A stretch of DNA of 64,000 bases from Burkholderia sp. WAC0059 (GCF_002870125.1 NZ_PNEO01000018.1:1-64000), one strand, 5' to 3'. Positions 44,672 to 54,073 are shown, counted from the stretch's first letter. Numbers and translations are program-made. The notes: generated by a model not told the origin, from the sequence alone.

Positions 44672-46579
44672 TCAAGCGACGCGCATCACCGACTTCCCGG
44701 ACGCGTTCGCCGCGTGATCGGGAAAGCGCTCGCGAATCGACTTCGCGATACCGGCCGCATCGAGCCCGCAACCCGCCAGCAACCTGGCCGGATCGCCGTG
44801 ATCGATGAAGCGGTCGGGGAGGCCCAATTGTAGTACGGGCTTGATAACCCCACCTTCGAGCAGGGCTTCCACGCAGGCCGAGCCCGCGCCGCCCATCAGG
44901 CAGCCCTCTTCGACTGTGACGAGCGCGTCGTGCGTCTCGGCGAGCTTGCGGATCAGCTCCGCGTCGACCGGCTTCACGAAACGCATGTTCGCGACGGTCG
45001 CGTCGAGTTCTTCCGCGACCTTCAGCGACGGCGCGACCATCGTGCCGAACGCGAGAATCGCGATGCGCTTGCCCGCCGGCTGGGCGCTCTCGCGGCGGAT
45101 TTCGCCCTTGCCGAGCGGCAGCGCGGCCATTTGCCTGACCGTGGCCGCGCCCGTGCCGGCGCCGCGCGGATAACGCACGGCCGTCGGATTCGGCTGCTGC
45201 AGCGCCGTGTATAGCATCTGGCGACATTCGTTCTCGTCGGAGGCCGCCATCACCGTCATGTTCGGGATGCAGCGCAGGAACGCGAGATCATAGGCGCCCG
45301 CGTGCGTCGCGCCGTCCGCGCCGACGAGACCCGCGCGGTCGATCGCGAACACGACCGGCAGGTTCTGCAGCGCGACGTCGTGGATCAACTGGTCGTAGGC
45401 GCGCTGCAGGAACGTCGAATAGATCGCCACAACGGGTTTCATGCCGTCGGCCGCGAGGCCGCCCGCGAACGTTACGGCATGCTGTTCCGCGATGCCGACG
45501 TCGAAGTAACGGTCCGGGAAGCGCTTCTCGAACTCGACGAGCCCCGAGCCCTCGCGCATGGCGGGCGTGACGCCGACCACGCGCGAATCGAGTTCGGCCG
45601 CGTCGCAAAGCCATTCGCCGAACACCTGGGTATAGGTCTTCTTGCTCGGCGTCGCCGGCGGCTTGATGCCCTCGGCCGGATTGAACTTGCCGGGACCGTG
45701 GTAAAGCACAGGATCGGCCTCGGCGAGCTTGTAGCCCTGCCCCTTCTTCGTCACGACGTGCAGGAACTGCGGGCCGCGCAGCTCCTTGATGTTCTGCAGC
45801 GTCGGGATCAGCGAGTCGAGGTCGTGGCCGTCGATCGGGCCGATGTAGTTGAAACCGAATTCCTCGAACAGCGTCGCCGGCACGATCATGCCCTTCGCAT
45901 GCTCCTCGAGCTTGCGCGCGAGATCGAGCATCGGCGGCGCGACGCGCAGCACGCGCTCGACGCCGGCGCGCGCGGCCGCGTAGAAACGGCCCGACATCAG
46001 CCGCGCGAGGTGGCGGTTGAGCGCGCCGACGGGCGGCGAGATCGACATGTCGTTGTCGTTGAGGATGACGAGAAACGGCACGTCCTCGATCACGCCGGCG
46101 TTGTTCATGGCCTCGAACGCCATGCCCGCCGTCATCGCGCCGTCGCCGATCACCGCGATCGAGAAGCGGTTCTCGCCCTGCAGCTTGCTCGCCATGGCCA
46201 TGCCGAGCGCGGCCGAGATCGACGTGCTCGAGTGGGCGGTGCCGAACGTGTCGTATTCGGATTCGCTGCGGCGGGGAAAGCCCGAAATGCCGTCGAGCTG
46301 GCGCAGCGTGTGCATCTGGTCGCGGCGGCCGGTCAGGATCTTGTGCGGGTACGTCTGATGGCCGACGTCCCAGACGATGCGATCGCGCGGCGTGTCGAAC
46401 ACGTAGTGCAGCGCGATCGTCAGTTCGACCGTGCCGAGGTTGGACGAAAGATGCCCGCCCGTCTGCGAGACGCTGTCGAGCACGAAGGCCCGCAGCTCGT
46501 CGGCGAGCGGCTGCAACTGGCGGCGGTCGAGACGACGCAGGTCCGCCGGATCGTCAATGGTTTTCAGCAAGTCGTACAT
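44672..46579 (-). CDS. dxs: 1-deoxy-D-xylulose-5-phosphate synthase
   Basis: 635 residues from MYDLLKTIDDPADLRRLDRRQL. Thiamine diphosphate motif GDGAMTAGMAFEAMNN, substrate region TFGTAHSSTSISAALG, pyrimidine-domain block GVTPAMREGSGL and HAVTFAGGLA (E/H of transketolase-like site). First step of the MEP isoprenoid pathway, from pyruvate and glyceraldehyde-3-phosphate. Directly downstream of ispA on the same strand, as in most proteobacteria, giving an xseB-ispA-dxs operon. Upstream in-frame sequence to 46,786 is not conserved. Confidence 0.97.
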   Translation of the reverse strand: MYDLLKTIDDPADLRRLDRRQLQPLADELRAFVLDSVSQTGGHLSSNLGTVELTIALHYVFDTPRDRIVWDVGHQTYPHKILTGRRDQMHTLRQLDGISGFPRRSESEYDTFGTAHSSTSISAALGMAMASKLQGENRFSIAVIGDGAMTAGMAFEAMNNAGVIEDVPFLVILNDNDMSISPPVGALNRHLARLMSGRFYAAARAGVERVLRVAPPMLDLARKLEEHAKGMIVPATLFEEFGFNYIGPIDGHDLDSLIPTLQNIKELRGPQFLHVVTKKGQGYKLAEADPVLYHGPGKFNPAEGIKPPATPSKKTYTQVFGEWLCDAAELDSRVVGVTPAMREGSGLVEFEKRFPDRYFDVGIAEQHAVTFAGGLAADGMKPVVAIYSTFLQRAYDQLIHDVALQNLPVVFAIDRAGLVGADGATHAGAYDLAFLRCIPNMTVMAASDENECRQMLYTALQQPNPTAVRYPRGAGTGAATVRQMAALPLGKGEIRRESAQPAGKRIAILAFGTMVAPSLKVAEELDATVANMRFVKPVDAELIRKLAETHDALVTVEEGCLMGGAGSACVEALLEGGVIKPVLQLGLPDRFIDHGDPARLLAGCGLDAAGIAKSIRERFPDHAANASGKSVMRVA

Positions 46580-46664
46580 CGTCGTTCCATTGTAGGAAAA
46601 CTGGCGCGCCCGCATTCTTTCGCGCCGTACCCCCGTGATGACGGCGCAGCGGCGAGCGGCGCAT

Positions 46665-47546
46665 TCAACTGACCCGGTCGACGACCAGGTCAGCGAGTTC
46701 GGCGAGGCGCTGCGCGCGCGCGCCGAACGGCCCGAGCGCCGCGTGCGCGTCGGCCCGAAGCTGCTGGGCGAGCGCGCGCGAGGCATCGAGGCCGATGATC
46801 GATACGTAGGTCGGCTTGCCGTCCTTCGCGTCCTTGCCCGCGGTCTTGCCGAGCGTGGCCGAATCGGTGGTGACGTCGAGAATGTCGTCCACCACCTGGA
46901 ACGCCAGCCCGACGGCGGCCGCGTAGCGATCCAGCGCCTCGAGCGAAGCGGCCGACGGCGTCTCCCCGGCGAGCGCGCCCATGCGCACGGCCGCGCGCAG
47001 CAGCGCGCCGGTCTTCATGCGATGCATGGTTTCGAGCTGCGGCCGCGTGAGCGTCTCGCCGACGCTCGCGAGATCGATGGCCTGGCCGCCCGCCATGCCG
47101 ACCGAGCCGCTCGCGATCGCGAGCTCGCGCACGAGCACGGCCTGATGCGCCGGACTCAGCACCGCGTCGGTCAGCGTGACGAAAGCTTGCGACTGCAGCG
47201 CGTCGCCCACGAGCAGCGCAGTCGGCTCGTCGTATTTCACGTGCACCGTCGGCTTGCCGCGACGCAGCGCGTCGTCGTCCATGCAGGGCATGTCGTCGTG
47301 CACGAGCGAATAGACGTGGATCATCTCCAGCGAGCAGGCCGCGGCGTCGAGCGCGGGCGCCGTCGCGCCCGTCAGCACGCCGGCCGCGTGGCACAGAAGC
47401 GGACGCACCCGCTTGCCCCCGCCCAGCACCGCATAGCGCATCGCCTCGTGCAGGGGTCCGGGCACCACGTCGGCCGCCGGCAGATAACGTTCGAGCGCCG
47501 ATTCGACCCGATCCAGGACCTGCCCGGACCATTCTTTAAATGTCAT
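46665..47546 (-). CDS. ispA: Farnesyl diphosphate synthase
   Basis: 293 residues. First aspartate-rich motif VHDDMPCMDDDALRRGKPT and second DDILDVT bind Mg-diphosphates. GGGKRVRPLL near residue 50 and KTGALLRAAVRMGAL are also conserved. Condenses IPP with DMAPP and GPP to give farnesyl diphosphate for quinones and undecaprenol. Overlaps xseB by 4 bases (47,543-47,546). Confidence 0.95.
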   Translation of the reverse strand: MTFKEWSGQVLDRVESALERYLPAADVVPGPLHEAMRYAVLGGGKRVRPLLCHAAGVLTGATAPALDAAACSLEMIHVYSLVHDDMPCMDDDALRRGKPTVHVKYDEPTALLVGDALQSQAFVTLTDAVLSPAHQAVLVRELAIASGSVGMAGGQAIDLASVGETLTRPQLETMHRMKTGALLRAAVRMGALAGETPSAASLEALDRYAAAVGLAFQVVDDILDVTTDSATLGKTAGKDAKDGKPTYVSIIGLDASRALAQQLRADAHAALGPFGARAQRLAELADLVVDRVS

Positions 47547-47887
47547 AGATCATCGTCTCCGCCCTGGGCGGAACTGCCTGTAGTCGTATTGGGCGGCACG
47601 GGCCGCAGGGTCTCCGCGTCAAGCACACGCACCTGTTGTTCCACTTTTTCCAGTTGCTGCTGGCAGAACCGGACCAGCACGGCGCCGCGCCGATAGGCGG
47701 CCAGCGATTCTTCGAGGCTCAGGCTGCCGCCTTCCATGCGCGCAACGAGCGCCTCCAGTTCCGCGAGCGCCGCCTCGTAGCTTTCGGGCAGCGCCGCTTC
47801 GGTTCCCGCTGCAGCCCCGGCCGTTATGCCCGCTGTTGCGCCTTCTCCCGTCGCCACGGCGCGGTCTTTCGGTGCGGATTTCGCCAT
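47543..47887 (-). CDS. xseB: Exodeoxyribonuclease VII small subunit
   Basis: 114 residues from MAKSAPKDRAVATGEGA. Core PESYEAALAELEALVARMEGGSLSLEESLAAYRRGAVLVRFCQQQLEKVEQQV is the two-helix coiled-coil XseB fold that binds along XseA. The alanine/glycine-rich N-terminal extension and acidic tail are normal for Burkholderia. Works with XseA (not in this window) to degrade single-stranded DNA. Confidence 0.94.
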   Translation of the reverse strand: MAKSAPKDRAVATGEGATAGITAGAAAGTEAALPESYEAALAELEALVARMEGGSLSLEESLAAYRRGAVLVRFCQQQLEKVEQQVRVLDAETLRPVPPNTTTGSSAQGGDDDL

Positions 47888-48097
47888 GAGTGGTCGCAAA
47901 TCTGAAACAAGGCGGACATTCTACGGCAAAAGCGCCCACTTCGACCCGCTCTCCCCCGGATGTCCCTTTAGAGCCACAGCCAAAGCCGTATCTTGCGCAA
48001 ACGCAAAAATCGCGGCGCAGCCCCGAACGGGCCCGGTATCGACCCCGAAATTTAACAGTAATCAGTCACTTAGTCGCCCCCGGGGACGGGAAGCAGG

Positions 48098-48103
48098 TAT
48101 AAT
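48098..48103 (+). promoter_or_regulatory. -10 element upstream of the Rieske oxygenase gene
   Basis: A perfect TATAAT 71 bp before the start codon (GGTATAATGG). The -35 region is not recognisable. Confidence 0.45.
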
Positions 48104-48174
48104 GGCCGGCTCCCTAAATCGAATCTTCGATGGTTGGGTTGTTCACTGCTTTCACGTCTTCATCGGGAGTGGGA

Positions 48175-49281
48175 ATGTCCAATCTGAGCAATGCATTGCA
48201 GCTGAAGTCCGTTCACAGTCAGTTGCCAGTCACGGCTTACTTTGACGAAGCGCTTCTTGCGCGCGAAATCGAAACGCTTTTCCAGCACGGCCCGCGTTAC
48301 GTCGGGCACGAACTGATGGTGCCCGAGGCGGGCAATTATTTTGCCCTGCCCGGCGAGAACGAGGGTCGCGTCCTGGTGCGCAACCCGCAGTCGCAAATCG
48401 AACTGCTCTCCAACGTTTGCCGCCACCGCCAGGCCATCATGCTGAACGGCCGCGGCCAGGCCGACAACATCGTCTGCCCGCTGCACCGCTGGACCTACGA
48501 CCTGAGCGGCCAGTTGCTCGGCGCACCGCACTTCGCCGACAAGCCGTGCCTGAACCTCAATGCCACGCCGCTGCAAAGCTGGCAGGGCCTGCTGTTCGAA
48601 ACCGGCGGCCGCGAGGTCGCACGCGACCTCGCGCGCCTCGGGCCGGCAAAGCATCTCGACTTCTCGGACTACATGTTCGATCACGTCGAGATTCACGAGT
48701 GCAACTACAACTGGAAGACCTTCATCGAGGTCTATCTGGAAGACTATCACGTGGTGCCGTTCCATCCGGGCCTCGGCAATTTCGTGTCGTGCGACGACCT
48801 GACGTGGGAATTCGGCGAGTGGTACAGCGTGCAGACGGTCGGCGTGCACAACCACCTCGGCAAGCCCGGCAGCCCTACCTACCGGAAGTGGCACGACGAG
48901 GTGCTGCGCTTTCGCAACGGCGTGTCGCCCGAGTTCGGCGCCATCTGGATGGTGTACTACCCGAACCTGATGATCGAGTGGTATCCGCACGTGCTCGTGG
49001 TGTCGTGGCTGATTCCGCGCGGCACGCAGAAGACGACGAACATCGTCGAGTTCTACTACCCCGAGGAAATCGTGCTGTTCGAACGCGAGTTCGTCGAGGC
49101 CGAACGGGCCGCCTACATGGAGACCGCGGTCGAGGACGACGAGATCGCCGAGCGCATGGATGCGGGCCGGCGCGCATTGTTCGAGCGCGGCGAATCGCAG
49201 GTCGGGCCGTACCAGAGCCCGATGGAAGACGGCATGCAGCACTTCCACGAATTCCTGCGGCGGGAGCTCGGGGCAATCTAG
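48175..49281 (+). CDS. Aromatic ring-hydroxylating oxygenase alpha-subunit-like Rieske protein
   Basis: 368 residues from MSNLSNALQLKSVHSQL. Rieske [2Fe-2S] site: C82-x-H84 (VCRHRQ) and C101-x2-H104 (VCPLHRW), with 16 residues between. The catalytic domain has NWKTFIEVYLEDYHVVPFHPGLG, giving the two histidines of the mononuclear iron facial triad. Family members hydroxylate aromatic or quaternary amine substrates using a separate reductase, not seen nearby. It lies in core between xseB (divergent) and an SDR, so it may serve a housekeeping reaction. Substrate unknown. Confidence 0.88.
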   Translation: MSNLSNALQLKSVHSQLPVTAYFDEALLAREIETLFQHGPRYVGHELMVPEAGNYFALPGENEGRVLVRNPQSQIELLSNVCRHRQAIMLNGRGQADNIVCPLHRWTYDLSGQLLGAPHFADKPCLNLNATPLQSWQGLLFETGGREVARDLARLGPAKHLDFSDYMFDHVEIHECNYNWKTFIEVYLEDYHVVPFHPGLGNFVSCDDLTWEFGEWYSVQTVGVHNHLGKPGSPTYRKWHDEVLRFRNGVSPEFGAIWMVYYPNLMIEWYPHVLVVSWLIPRGTQKTTNIVEFYYPEEIVLFEREFVEAERAAYMETAVEDDEIAERMDAGRRALFERGESQVGPYQSPMEDGMQHFHEFLRRELGAI

Positions 49282-49363
49282 AAAGCGTGCAAGAACGCAA
49301 GATTGTGGACGAGCGCATAACAAGAACAAAGGGCTGCTGACGCCCAGGTGAACGCTACCAGCC

Positions 49364-49402
49364 AAGAACAACGGCCACCTCAATAGGGTGGCCGTTGTTC
49401 TT
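49364..49402. terminator. Strong hairpin terminator after the Rieske gene
   Basis: A 16-bp perfect stem AAGAACAACGGCCACC / GGTGGCCGTTGTTCTT around 7 nt (49,380-49,386), then TTTC-like sequence. It separates convergent genes. Confidence 0.7.
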
Positions 49403-49435
49403 TCAATCTACCCGGGGCTCGACATCCGGGAAGCG

Positions 49436-50269
49436 TCAGCCGTCCGTCGAACGCGTGACGGCTTCCCATGCCGCAATTTCATCGGACAGGTCCGACAGCT
49501 TCGCGCGCACCAGGCTAAGCGCATCGCTACCCAGCAGCAGATGTGCTGGCGGCTGGTCAGCAGCAATTGCTGCAAGCATGGCCCGCGCTGCCTTCACCGG
49601 GTCCCCCAGTTGCTTGCCGTTTTTCTCTTCGCGGGCACTTCGCACCGGGTCAAACACGGCGTCGTAGTCCGGGATGGAGCGCGGCGTCCGGCTCATTGAG
49701 CGACCGGCCCAGTCGGTGCGAAACGAGCCTGGCGCCACGGCCGTTATCGCAATGCCGAATGGCTTCACCTCCTTGCCGAGCGCCCCGGAAATTCCTTCCA
49801 ATGCAAACTTGCTGCCACAGTAGTAAGTGATACCGGGCATCGTGATGAAGCCGCCCATCGATGTGATATTCAGGATGTGTCCTCGTCGGCGTTCACGCAT
49901 GTACGGCAGGACAGCCTTCATCATGGCTACCGCGCCGAACACATTGACGTCGAACTGCCGGCGCATCTCGGCGAGAGACGACTCCTCCATCACTCCTTCG
50001 TGGCCATAGCCGGCGTTGTTGACCAGCACGTCGACCGGTCCGACGTGTGCTTCCACACCGGCCACCACGCCATCAATAGCCCCGAAGTCGGTCACATCAA
50101 GCACCCGGCCGAATGCGCTGTCCGGCGCAACTGCCTCAAATTCGTGCTTCGCCTGCTCGCTGCGAACCGTGCCGACGACACGATGACCTGCTGCGAGCGC
50201 TTCGTGAGCCAGTGCGCGGCCGAAACCACTGCTGACGCCGGTGATGAGCAAAGTCTTGACTGATGCCAT
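49436..50269 (-). CDS. SDR-family oxidoreductase
   Basis: 277 residues. LLITGVSSGFGRALAHEALA (TGxxxGxG), VNNAGYG and active-site YYCGSK. Resembles SDRs of the oxidoreductase/short-chain dehydrogenase group often paired with AraC regulators. It is divergent from the AraC gene (50,362) over 92 bp, so they probably form a regulatory pair. This patch (49.4-53.1 kb) looks accessory within otherwise conserved core. Substrate unknown. Confidence 0.87.
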   Translation of the reverse strand: MASVKTLLITGVSSGFGRALAHEALAAGHRVVGTVRSEQAKHEFEAVAPDSAFGRVLDVTDFGAIDGVVAGVEAHVGPVDVLVNNAGYGHEGVMEESSLAEMRRQFDVNVFGAVAMMKAVLPYMRERRRGHILNITSMGGFITMPGITYYCGSKFALEGISGALGKEVKPFGIAITAVAPGSFRTDWAGRSMSRTPRSIPDYDAVFDPVRSAREEKNGKQLGDPVKAARAMLAAIAADQPPAHLLLGSDALSLVRAKLSDLSDEIAAWEAVTRSTDG

Positions 50270-50361
50270 TCAAGCCACTCCCTGAAGTTCAATAGAGAGC
50301 ATAATATTCTCCACTTATCGCCACTTTCAGGCCAATTAATAGAAATTTATTGCCTATTTCT

Positions 50362-51339
50362 ATGACGACTCGCGCTCCCCTCGGGACTAACTCTCATCGA
50401 AATCTGTCTAGTGCCGACCAGCAACGCATGGTCACCCTGCTTCGCGCGCTGGCTCCGGAAGAGGGGTACAACCTGACGATGCTGCCAGGCGTGCGCATCC
50501 TCCGTTCCGACCGCCCCCTGGCGTTCACGCCTGTGCTGTACGACCCGGGCATCGTGATTGTCTGCCAGGGGCGCAAGCGCGGTTACTTCGGCGACCAGCT
50601 CTACCTGTACGACGAGCAGCACTACCTGGCGGTGTCCGTGCCCGTGCCGTTCACGATGGAGACCGATGCCACGCCTGAGCATCCCCTGCTGGCCATTTAT
50701 CTGCACCTTGACTTCCAACTGGCCGTCGAGCTGATGGTCCAGATAGACCACCATGAAACGACAGCGCATGAAGACGCGCCGAAAAGCATGATTTCGAGCC
50801 CGATGGATGCAGCTCTTCAAACCTCCGTACTGCGCTTCCTTGAAGCGATGGGTCGACCGCTCGATGCGTCAGTCCTGGGTCCCGCACTACTGCGTGAGAT
50901 TTACTTTCGGGTGCTGACTGGCGCACAAGGTAATGCGATGCGCGCCGCATTGGGGATGCGGGGACAGTTTGGCAGGATAGGAAAGGCGCTTCGCCGCATC
51001 CACTCGAGTTATGCCCAACAACTCGACCTTGCGACACTGGCCAGTGAAGCCGGCATGAGCGTTCCAACCTTCCACGCGCACTTCAAGACGATTACGCACA
51101 CGTCTCCGATGCAATACCTCAAATCTGCACGTCTGCATCAGGCGCGGCTGCTGATGGTCCGCCAGGATATGACGGCGGAAGCTGCCTGCCATGCAGTGGG
51201 GTATGCGAGTCCCTCGCAGTTCAACAGGGAATTCAAACGCCTCTTCGGTCTGACGCCCGCTGCCGAGACGAAACGAATGCGCGAAAGTTTTGCAATTCCG
51301 GCACCCCATGCCGGTGCTGAATACGTATCGTCGCATTGA
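50362..51339 (+). CDS. AraC-family regulator
   Basis: 325 residues from the ATG giving MTTRAPLGTNSHRN; a TTG four codons upstream is also open. N-terminal arm/cupin domain of the AraC_N group (ILRSDRPLAFTPVLYDPGIVIVCQGRKRGYFG), then the double HTH (IHSSYAQQLDLATLASEAGMSVPTFHAHFKTIT ... FNREFKRLFGLTPAAE). Divergent from the SDR gene, its likely target. This type usually senses small aromatic or aldehyde effectors. Confidence 0.88.
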   Translation: MTTRAPLGTNSHRNLSSADQQRMVTLLRALAPEEGYNLTMLPGVRILRSDRPLAFTPVLYDPGIVIVCQGRKRGYFGDQLYLYDEQHYLAVSVPVPFTMETDATPEHPLLAIYLHLDFQLAVELMVQIDHHETTAHEDAPKSMISSPMDAALQTSVLRFLEAMGRPLDASVLGPALLREIYFRVLTGAQGNAMRAALGMRGQFGRIGKALRRIHSSYAQQLDLATLASEAGMSVPTFHAHFKTITHTSPMQYLKSARLHQARLLMVRQDMTAEAACHAVGYASPSQFNREFKRLFGLTPAAETKRMRESFAIPAPHAGAEYVSSH

Positions 51340-51471
51340 GGGGGCCGATAATCCCCTCGGGCCACCGGCGCCCCCGGCAATTGCATCAACCTAAAACCAG
51401 CCAGCCGCCTAACTTGTGCGCGATGTACGCGACGGGGTAAGGTCAGGCAATCACAATAGGCAGCCAGTGAC

Positions 51472-51816
51472 ATGGTCAAACCAGAATTTACTGAACCTGA
51501 AAGCGTACGTCCCGACCTGCTGTGCTTCCTCGTCGCCATTGCAGCAGCGTCATATGCATTGACGGACGACTGGCGTGTGGACCACGTTGTTGAGTGCTGC
51601 CGCCAGTGGCTAAAGAAGAACCGGCTCAAGATGCACTGGCTCGACCGAGTCCGGATTGGCCAGCTTGCGTTGAAAATTGCCCGCAACGACTTACTGGAGG
51701 CGGGAGTCGCGGTTCGGCTCTCGAGTGTGCAAGCGCTATTTTCCAGCGAACTGGAACTCAACACGTCAAGCACAATGGTGCAGAGAATGATGATGCTCTG
51801 TCACGACGCGCTCTGA
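51472..51816 (+). CDS. Hypothetical protein (114 aa)
   Basis: MVKPEFTEPESVRPDLLCFLVAIAAASYALTDDWRVDHVVECCRQW... looks like a real cytosolic helical protein, with ordinary hydrophobic spacing rather than a membrane segment. No family recognised. Separated from the AraC gene by 130 bp on the same strand. Function unknown. Confidence 0.5.
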   Translation: MVKPEFTEPESVRPDLLCFLVAIAAASYALTDDWRVDHVVECCRQWLKKNRLKMHWLDRVRIGQLALKIARNDLLEAGVAVRLSSVQALFSSELELNTSSTMVQRMMMLCHDAL

Positions 51817-51933
51817 AGGAGTTGAGTTGACGGCGAATAGCCTCGAGTGCACGCGATGCCGCCTCGACGGCCACTGCGTTCGCAGCCACCAGGCAAACCG
51901 CGACCATCGACCGCCCATCACGGCGCAATCGAA

Positions 51934-52551
51934 TCAGGCCACCGAGATCGCCGCCGCCGCCATCCGCGCAATCGTTTCGAGATGCCGGCCGTCCGAATGC
52001 CCTCCGATGACGGCAAGACGCCAGTAAAGCGCCGAAACCATGAAGTCGGCCGCCGTCTCGCGGTCGACGGTTGCGGGCACTTCGCCCCGCGCGACGGCGC
52101 GATCGATCAGCGTCTTCGCGCGGTTGCGCCTCGCCTCCTGGAACGGCAGGATCGCCGCTTTCAATGCCGGTTCGCGGCCCGTTTCGGCATGAAGGTCGAG
52201 AACGACGCGCCGGATGATGCGATGACGCAAGACGCGCCGCAAAGAATGCAGGAAGGCCAGCAGGTCCGCCTCGAGCGACCCCCTGTCCGGAAGCTCGGTG
52301 AGGGTCAGGCCGACCTTCGACAGCAGGTCGCTCGCCATGGCGACCTTCGAAGGCCACCGCCGGTAGAGCGCGGCTTTTCCGGCGCCGGCGTTCTTCGCCA
52401 CGCGTTCGAGACTGAGCGCCGCGTAACCGACGCGCGCCCATTCTTCGAAAAACGCGCGGGTCAGGGCATCCGTCACGTCGCCCTGCATCACCGCGGCGCC
52501 GCTCGGGCGCCGTGGGACGAAAATATTTTCGTCGGAACGATTGCGTTCCAT
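51934..52551 (-). CDS. TetR-family regulator
   Basis: 205 residues. HTH: ALTRAFFEEWARVGYAALSLERVAKNAGAGKAALYRRWPSKVAM (about residues 29-72). The C-terminal domain is of the TetR_C_11/C_33-like type (DLHAETGREPALKAAILPFQEARR). The start codon lies inside a GGAACG-ATTG-CGTTCC operator (52,534-52,549), so it is strongly autoregulated. Divergent from the SnoaL-like gene, whose operator carries the same core. Confidence 0.9.
   Translation of the reverse strand: MERNRSDENIFVPRRPSGAAVMQGDVTDALTRAFFEEWARVGYAALSLERVAKNAGAGKAALYRRWPSKVAMASDLLSKVGLTLTELPDRGSLEADLLAFLHSLRRVLRHRIIRRVVLDLHAETGREPALKAAILPFQEARRNRAKTLIDRAVARGEVPATVDRETAADFMVSALYWRLAVIGGHSDGRHLETIARMAAAAISVA
52534..52549. promoter_or_regulatory. 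TetR operator O1 (overlaps tetR start)
   Basis: GGAACGATTGCGTTCC: perfect 6-bp arms around ATTG, preceded by CGTC as in O2. It covers the first codons of the TetR gene (Met-Glu-Arg-Asn-Arg), so repressor binding would block its own transcription or translation. Confidence 0.65.
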
Positions 52552-52559
52552 CGCAAAAC

Positions 52560-52603
52560 CTCCTAAATTCGTCGGAACGGATGCGTTCCGACGAATTTAG
52601 GAG
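52560..52603. promoter_or_regulatory. TetR operator O2, 20-bp perfect palindrome
   Basis: CTCCTAAATTCGTCGGAACG, GATG, then the exact complement CGTTCCGACGAATTTAGGAG: 20-bp arms without a mismatch. It shares the CGTCGGAACG core with O1 and its right end contains the AGGAG ribosome-binding site of the SnoaL-like gene. Both operators fill the divergent promoter region. Confidence 0.8.
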
Positions 52604-52611
52604 ATTAGCTC

Positions 52612-53052
52612 ATGATGGATACCGTGAAAAGCTTCTCGGCCATGCTGCGCCGAACCCTGGGCGAGCACCTCGAACCAGGGGCGGAAACGTTCGTCCAGAT
52701 GTTCGCCGAGGACGGCGTGATGGAATTCCCCTACGCTCCGCCAGGGGTGCCTCAGCGTGTCGAGGGACGTCAAGCGCTTGCCGCCCATCTCGAGTTTCTG
52801 GCGAGCGTGATCGAGTTCGGCAGCGTCTCCGACGTCGCCAGGCACGAGACCGGCGAGACCGGCGTTTTCATCCTCGAGTTCGCGGGCTTCGGGCGCGGCC
52901 AGGAGACGGGCGAACCCTACGAGCAACGCTATATCTCGGTAATCCGGGTCCGCGACGGCCACATCGTTCATTACAGGGACTACTGGAACCCGATCGAGGT
53001 TCTCAGAACGCTCAAAGGCCGCCCATTCGTCGAATCGCTTATCGCGAGCTGA
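52612..53052 (+). CDS. SnoaL/NTF2-like domain protein
   Basis: 146 residues. Small cone-fold protein: ETFVQMFAEDGVMEFPYAPPGVPQRVEGRQALAAHL, then FAGFGRGQETGEPYEQRYISVIRVRDGHIVHYRDYWNP, a classic SnoaL-like end. Such proteins are ketosteroid-isomerase-like or ligand-binding; the catalytic residues are not obvious. It is divergent from TetR under a perfect operator. A weak GGC-TTCG-GCC hairpin with seven T residues follows at about 53,124-53,143. Confidence 0.82.
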   Translation: MMDTVKSFSAMLRRTLGEHLEPGAETFVQMFAEDGVMEFPYAPPGVPQRVEGRQALAAHLEFLASVIEFGSVSDVARHETGETGVFILEFAGFGRGQETGEPYEQRYISVIRVRDGHIVHYRDYWNPIEVLRTLKGRPFVESLIAS

Positions 53053-53203
53053 GCACGAAGTTCACGCAAGGTGAGGTGAAACGAGGCGGCAGGCGGACTG
53101 CCCGGCGGCGTCACGAGAAAGACCGGCTTCGGCCCGTTTTTTTGTTTAGACTGGGCGGCATCGAGCCGGCGCACTGCCGGCACGGCACGCATCAGGAGAC
53201 GCC

Positions 53204-54073
53204 ATGCCCCACACGCACTACACCACGCTGATTTCGGCGGCCAATCTCGACGAACGGCTCGCCGCCGCGCCCGGCAGCGTGCTCGTATTCGACTGCCGCT
53301 TCGACCTCGCGGACCCCACCGTGGGCGAAACGGCCTACGCCGCCGGCCATCTGCCCGGCGCGCATTATCTGCATCTCGACCGCGACCTGTCCGGCCCGAA
53401 GACGGGCACCACCGGACGCCACCCGCTGCCCGACCGCGCGACGCTCGTCGCAACGCTCGCCGCGCGCGGGCTCGACGAAAGCCAGCAGGTCGTCGCCTAC
53501 GACGCGCAGGGCGGCTCGTATGCGGCGCGTCTGTGGTGGCTGCTGCGCTGGCTCGGTCACGATTCGGTGGCCGTGCTCGACGGCGGCCTGCAAGCCTGGC
53601 AGGCCGCCGGCCTGCCGCTCGCGCAGGACACGCCGGCCGCATCGCGCGGCAATTTCAGGGCGCGCGCGCCGCTGCAGGTCACCGTCGACGCCCCGGCCGT
53701 GGAACGCAACCTCGCGACACGCGAGCGCGTGGTGGTCGACGCCCGCGCGGCGGACCGCTATCGCGGCGAGAACGAGACGATCGATCCGGTCGGCGGCCAC
53801 ATTCCGGGCGCGCTGAACCGCTTCTTCAAGGACAACCTCGGCGCCGACGGCCGCTTCAAGTCCGCGCACACGCTGCGCGACGAATTCGGCGCCGTGCTGT
53901 CCGGCACCGCGCCCGAGCACGTCGTGCTGCAATGCGGCTCGGGCGTCACGGCATGCCACAACGCGCTCGCCATGGAAATTGCCGGCCTGCACGGCGCGGC
54001 GCTTTATCCTGGCTCGTGGAGCGAATGGTGCGCGAATCCGGCCCGGCCCGTGGCCACGGGCCCCAATCCCTGA
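53204..54073 (+). CDS. sseA: Thiosulfate/3-mercaptopyruvate sulfurtransferase
   Basis: 289 residues with two rhodanese domains. The N-terminal one is inactive; the C-terminal one has the nucleophile C244 in CGSGVTAC, the CG(S/T)GVTA loop of 3-mercaptopyruvate sulfurtransferase (true rhodaneses have CRxGxT). Transfers sulfur from 3-mercaptopyruvate to thiols or cyanide. Convergent with polA. Confidence 0.88.
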   Translation: MPHTHYTTLISAANLDERLAAAPGSVLVFDCRFDLADPTVGETAYAAGHLPGAHYLHLDRDLSGPKTGTTGRHPLPDRATLVATLAARGLDESQQVVAYDAQGGSYAARLWWLLRWLGHDSVAVLDGGLQAWQAAGLPLAQDTPAASRGNFRARAPLQVTVDAPAVERNLATRERVVVDARAADRYRGENETIDPVGGHIPGALNRFFKDNLGADGRFKSAHTLRDEFGAVLSGTAPEHVVLQCGSGVTACHNALAMEIAGLHGAALYPGSWSEWCANPARPVATGPNP

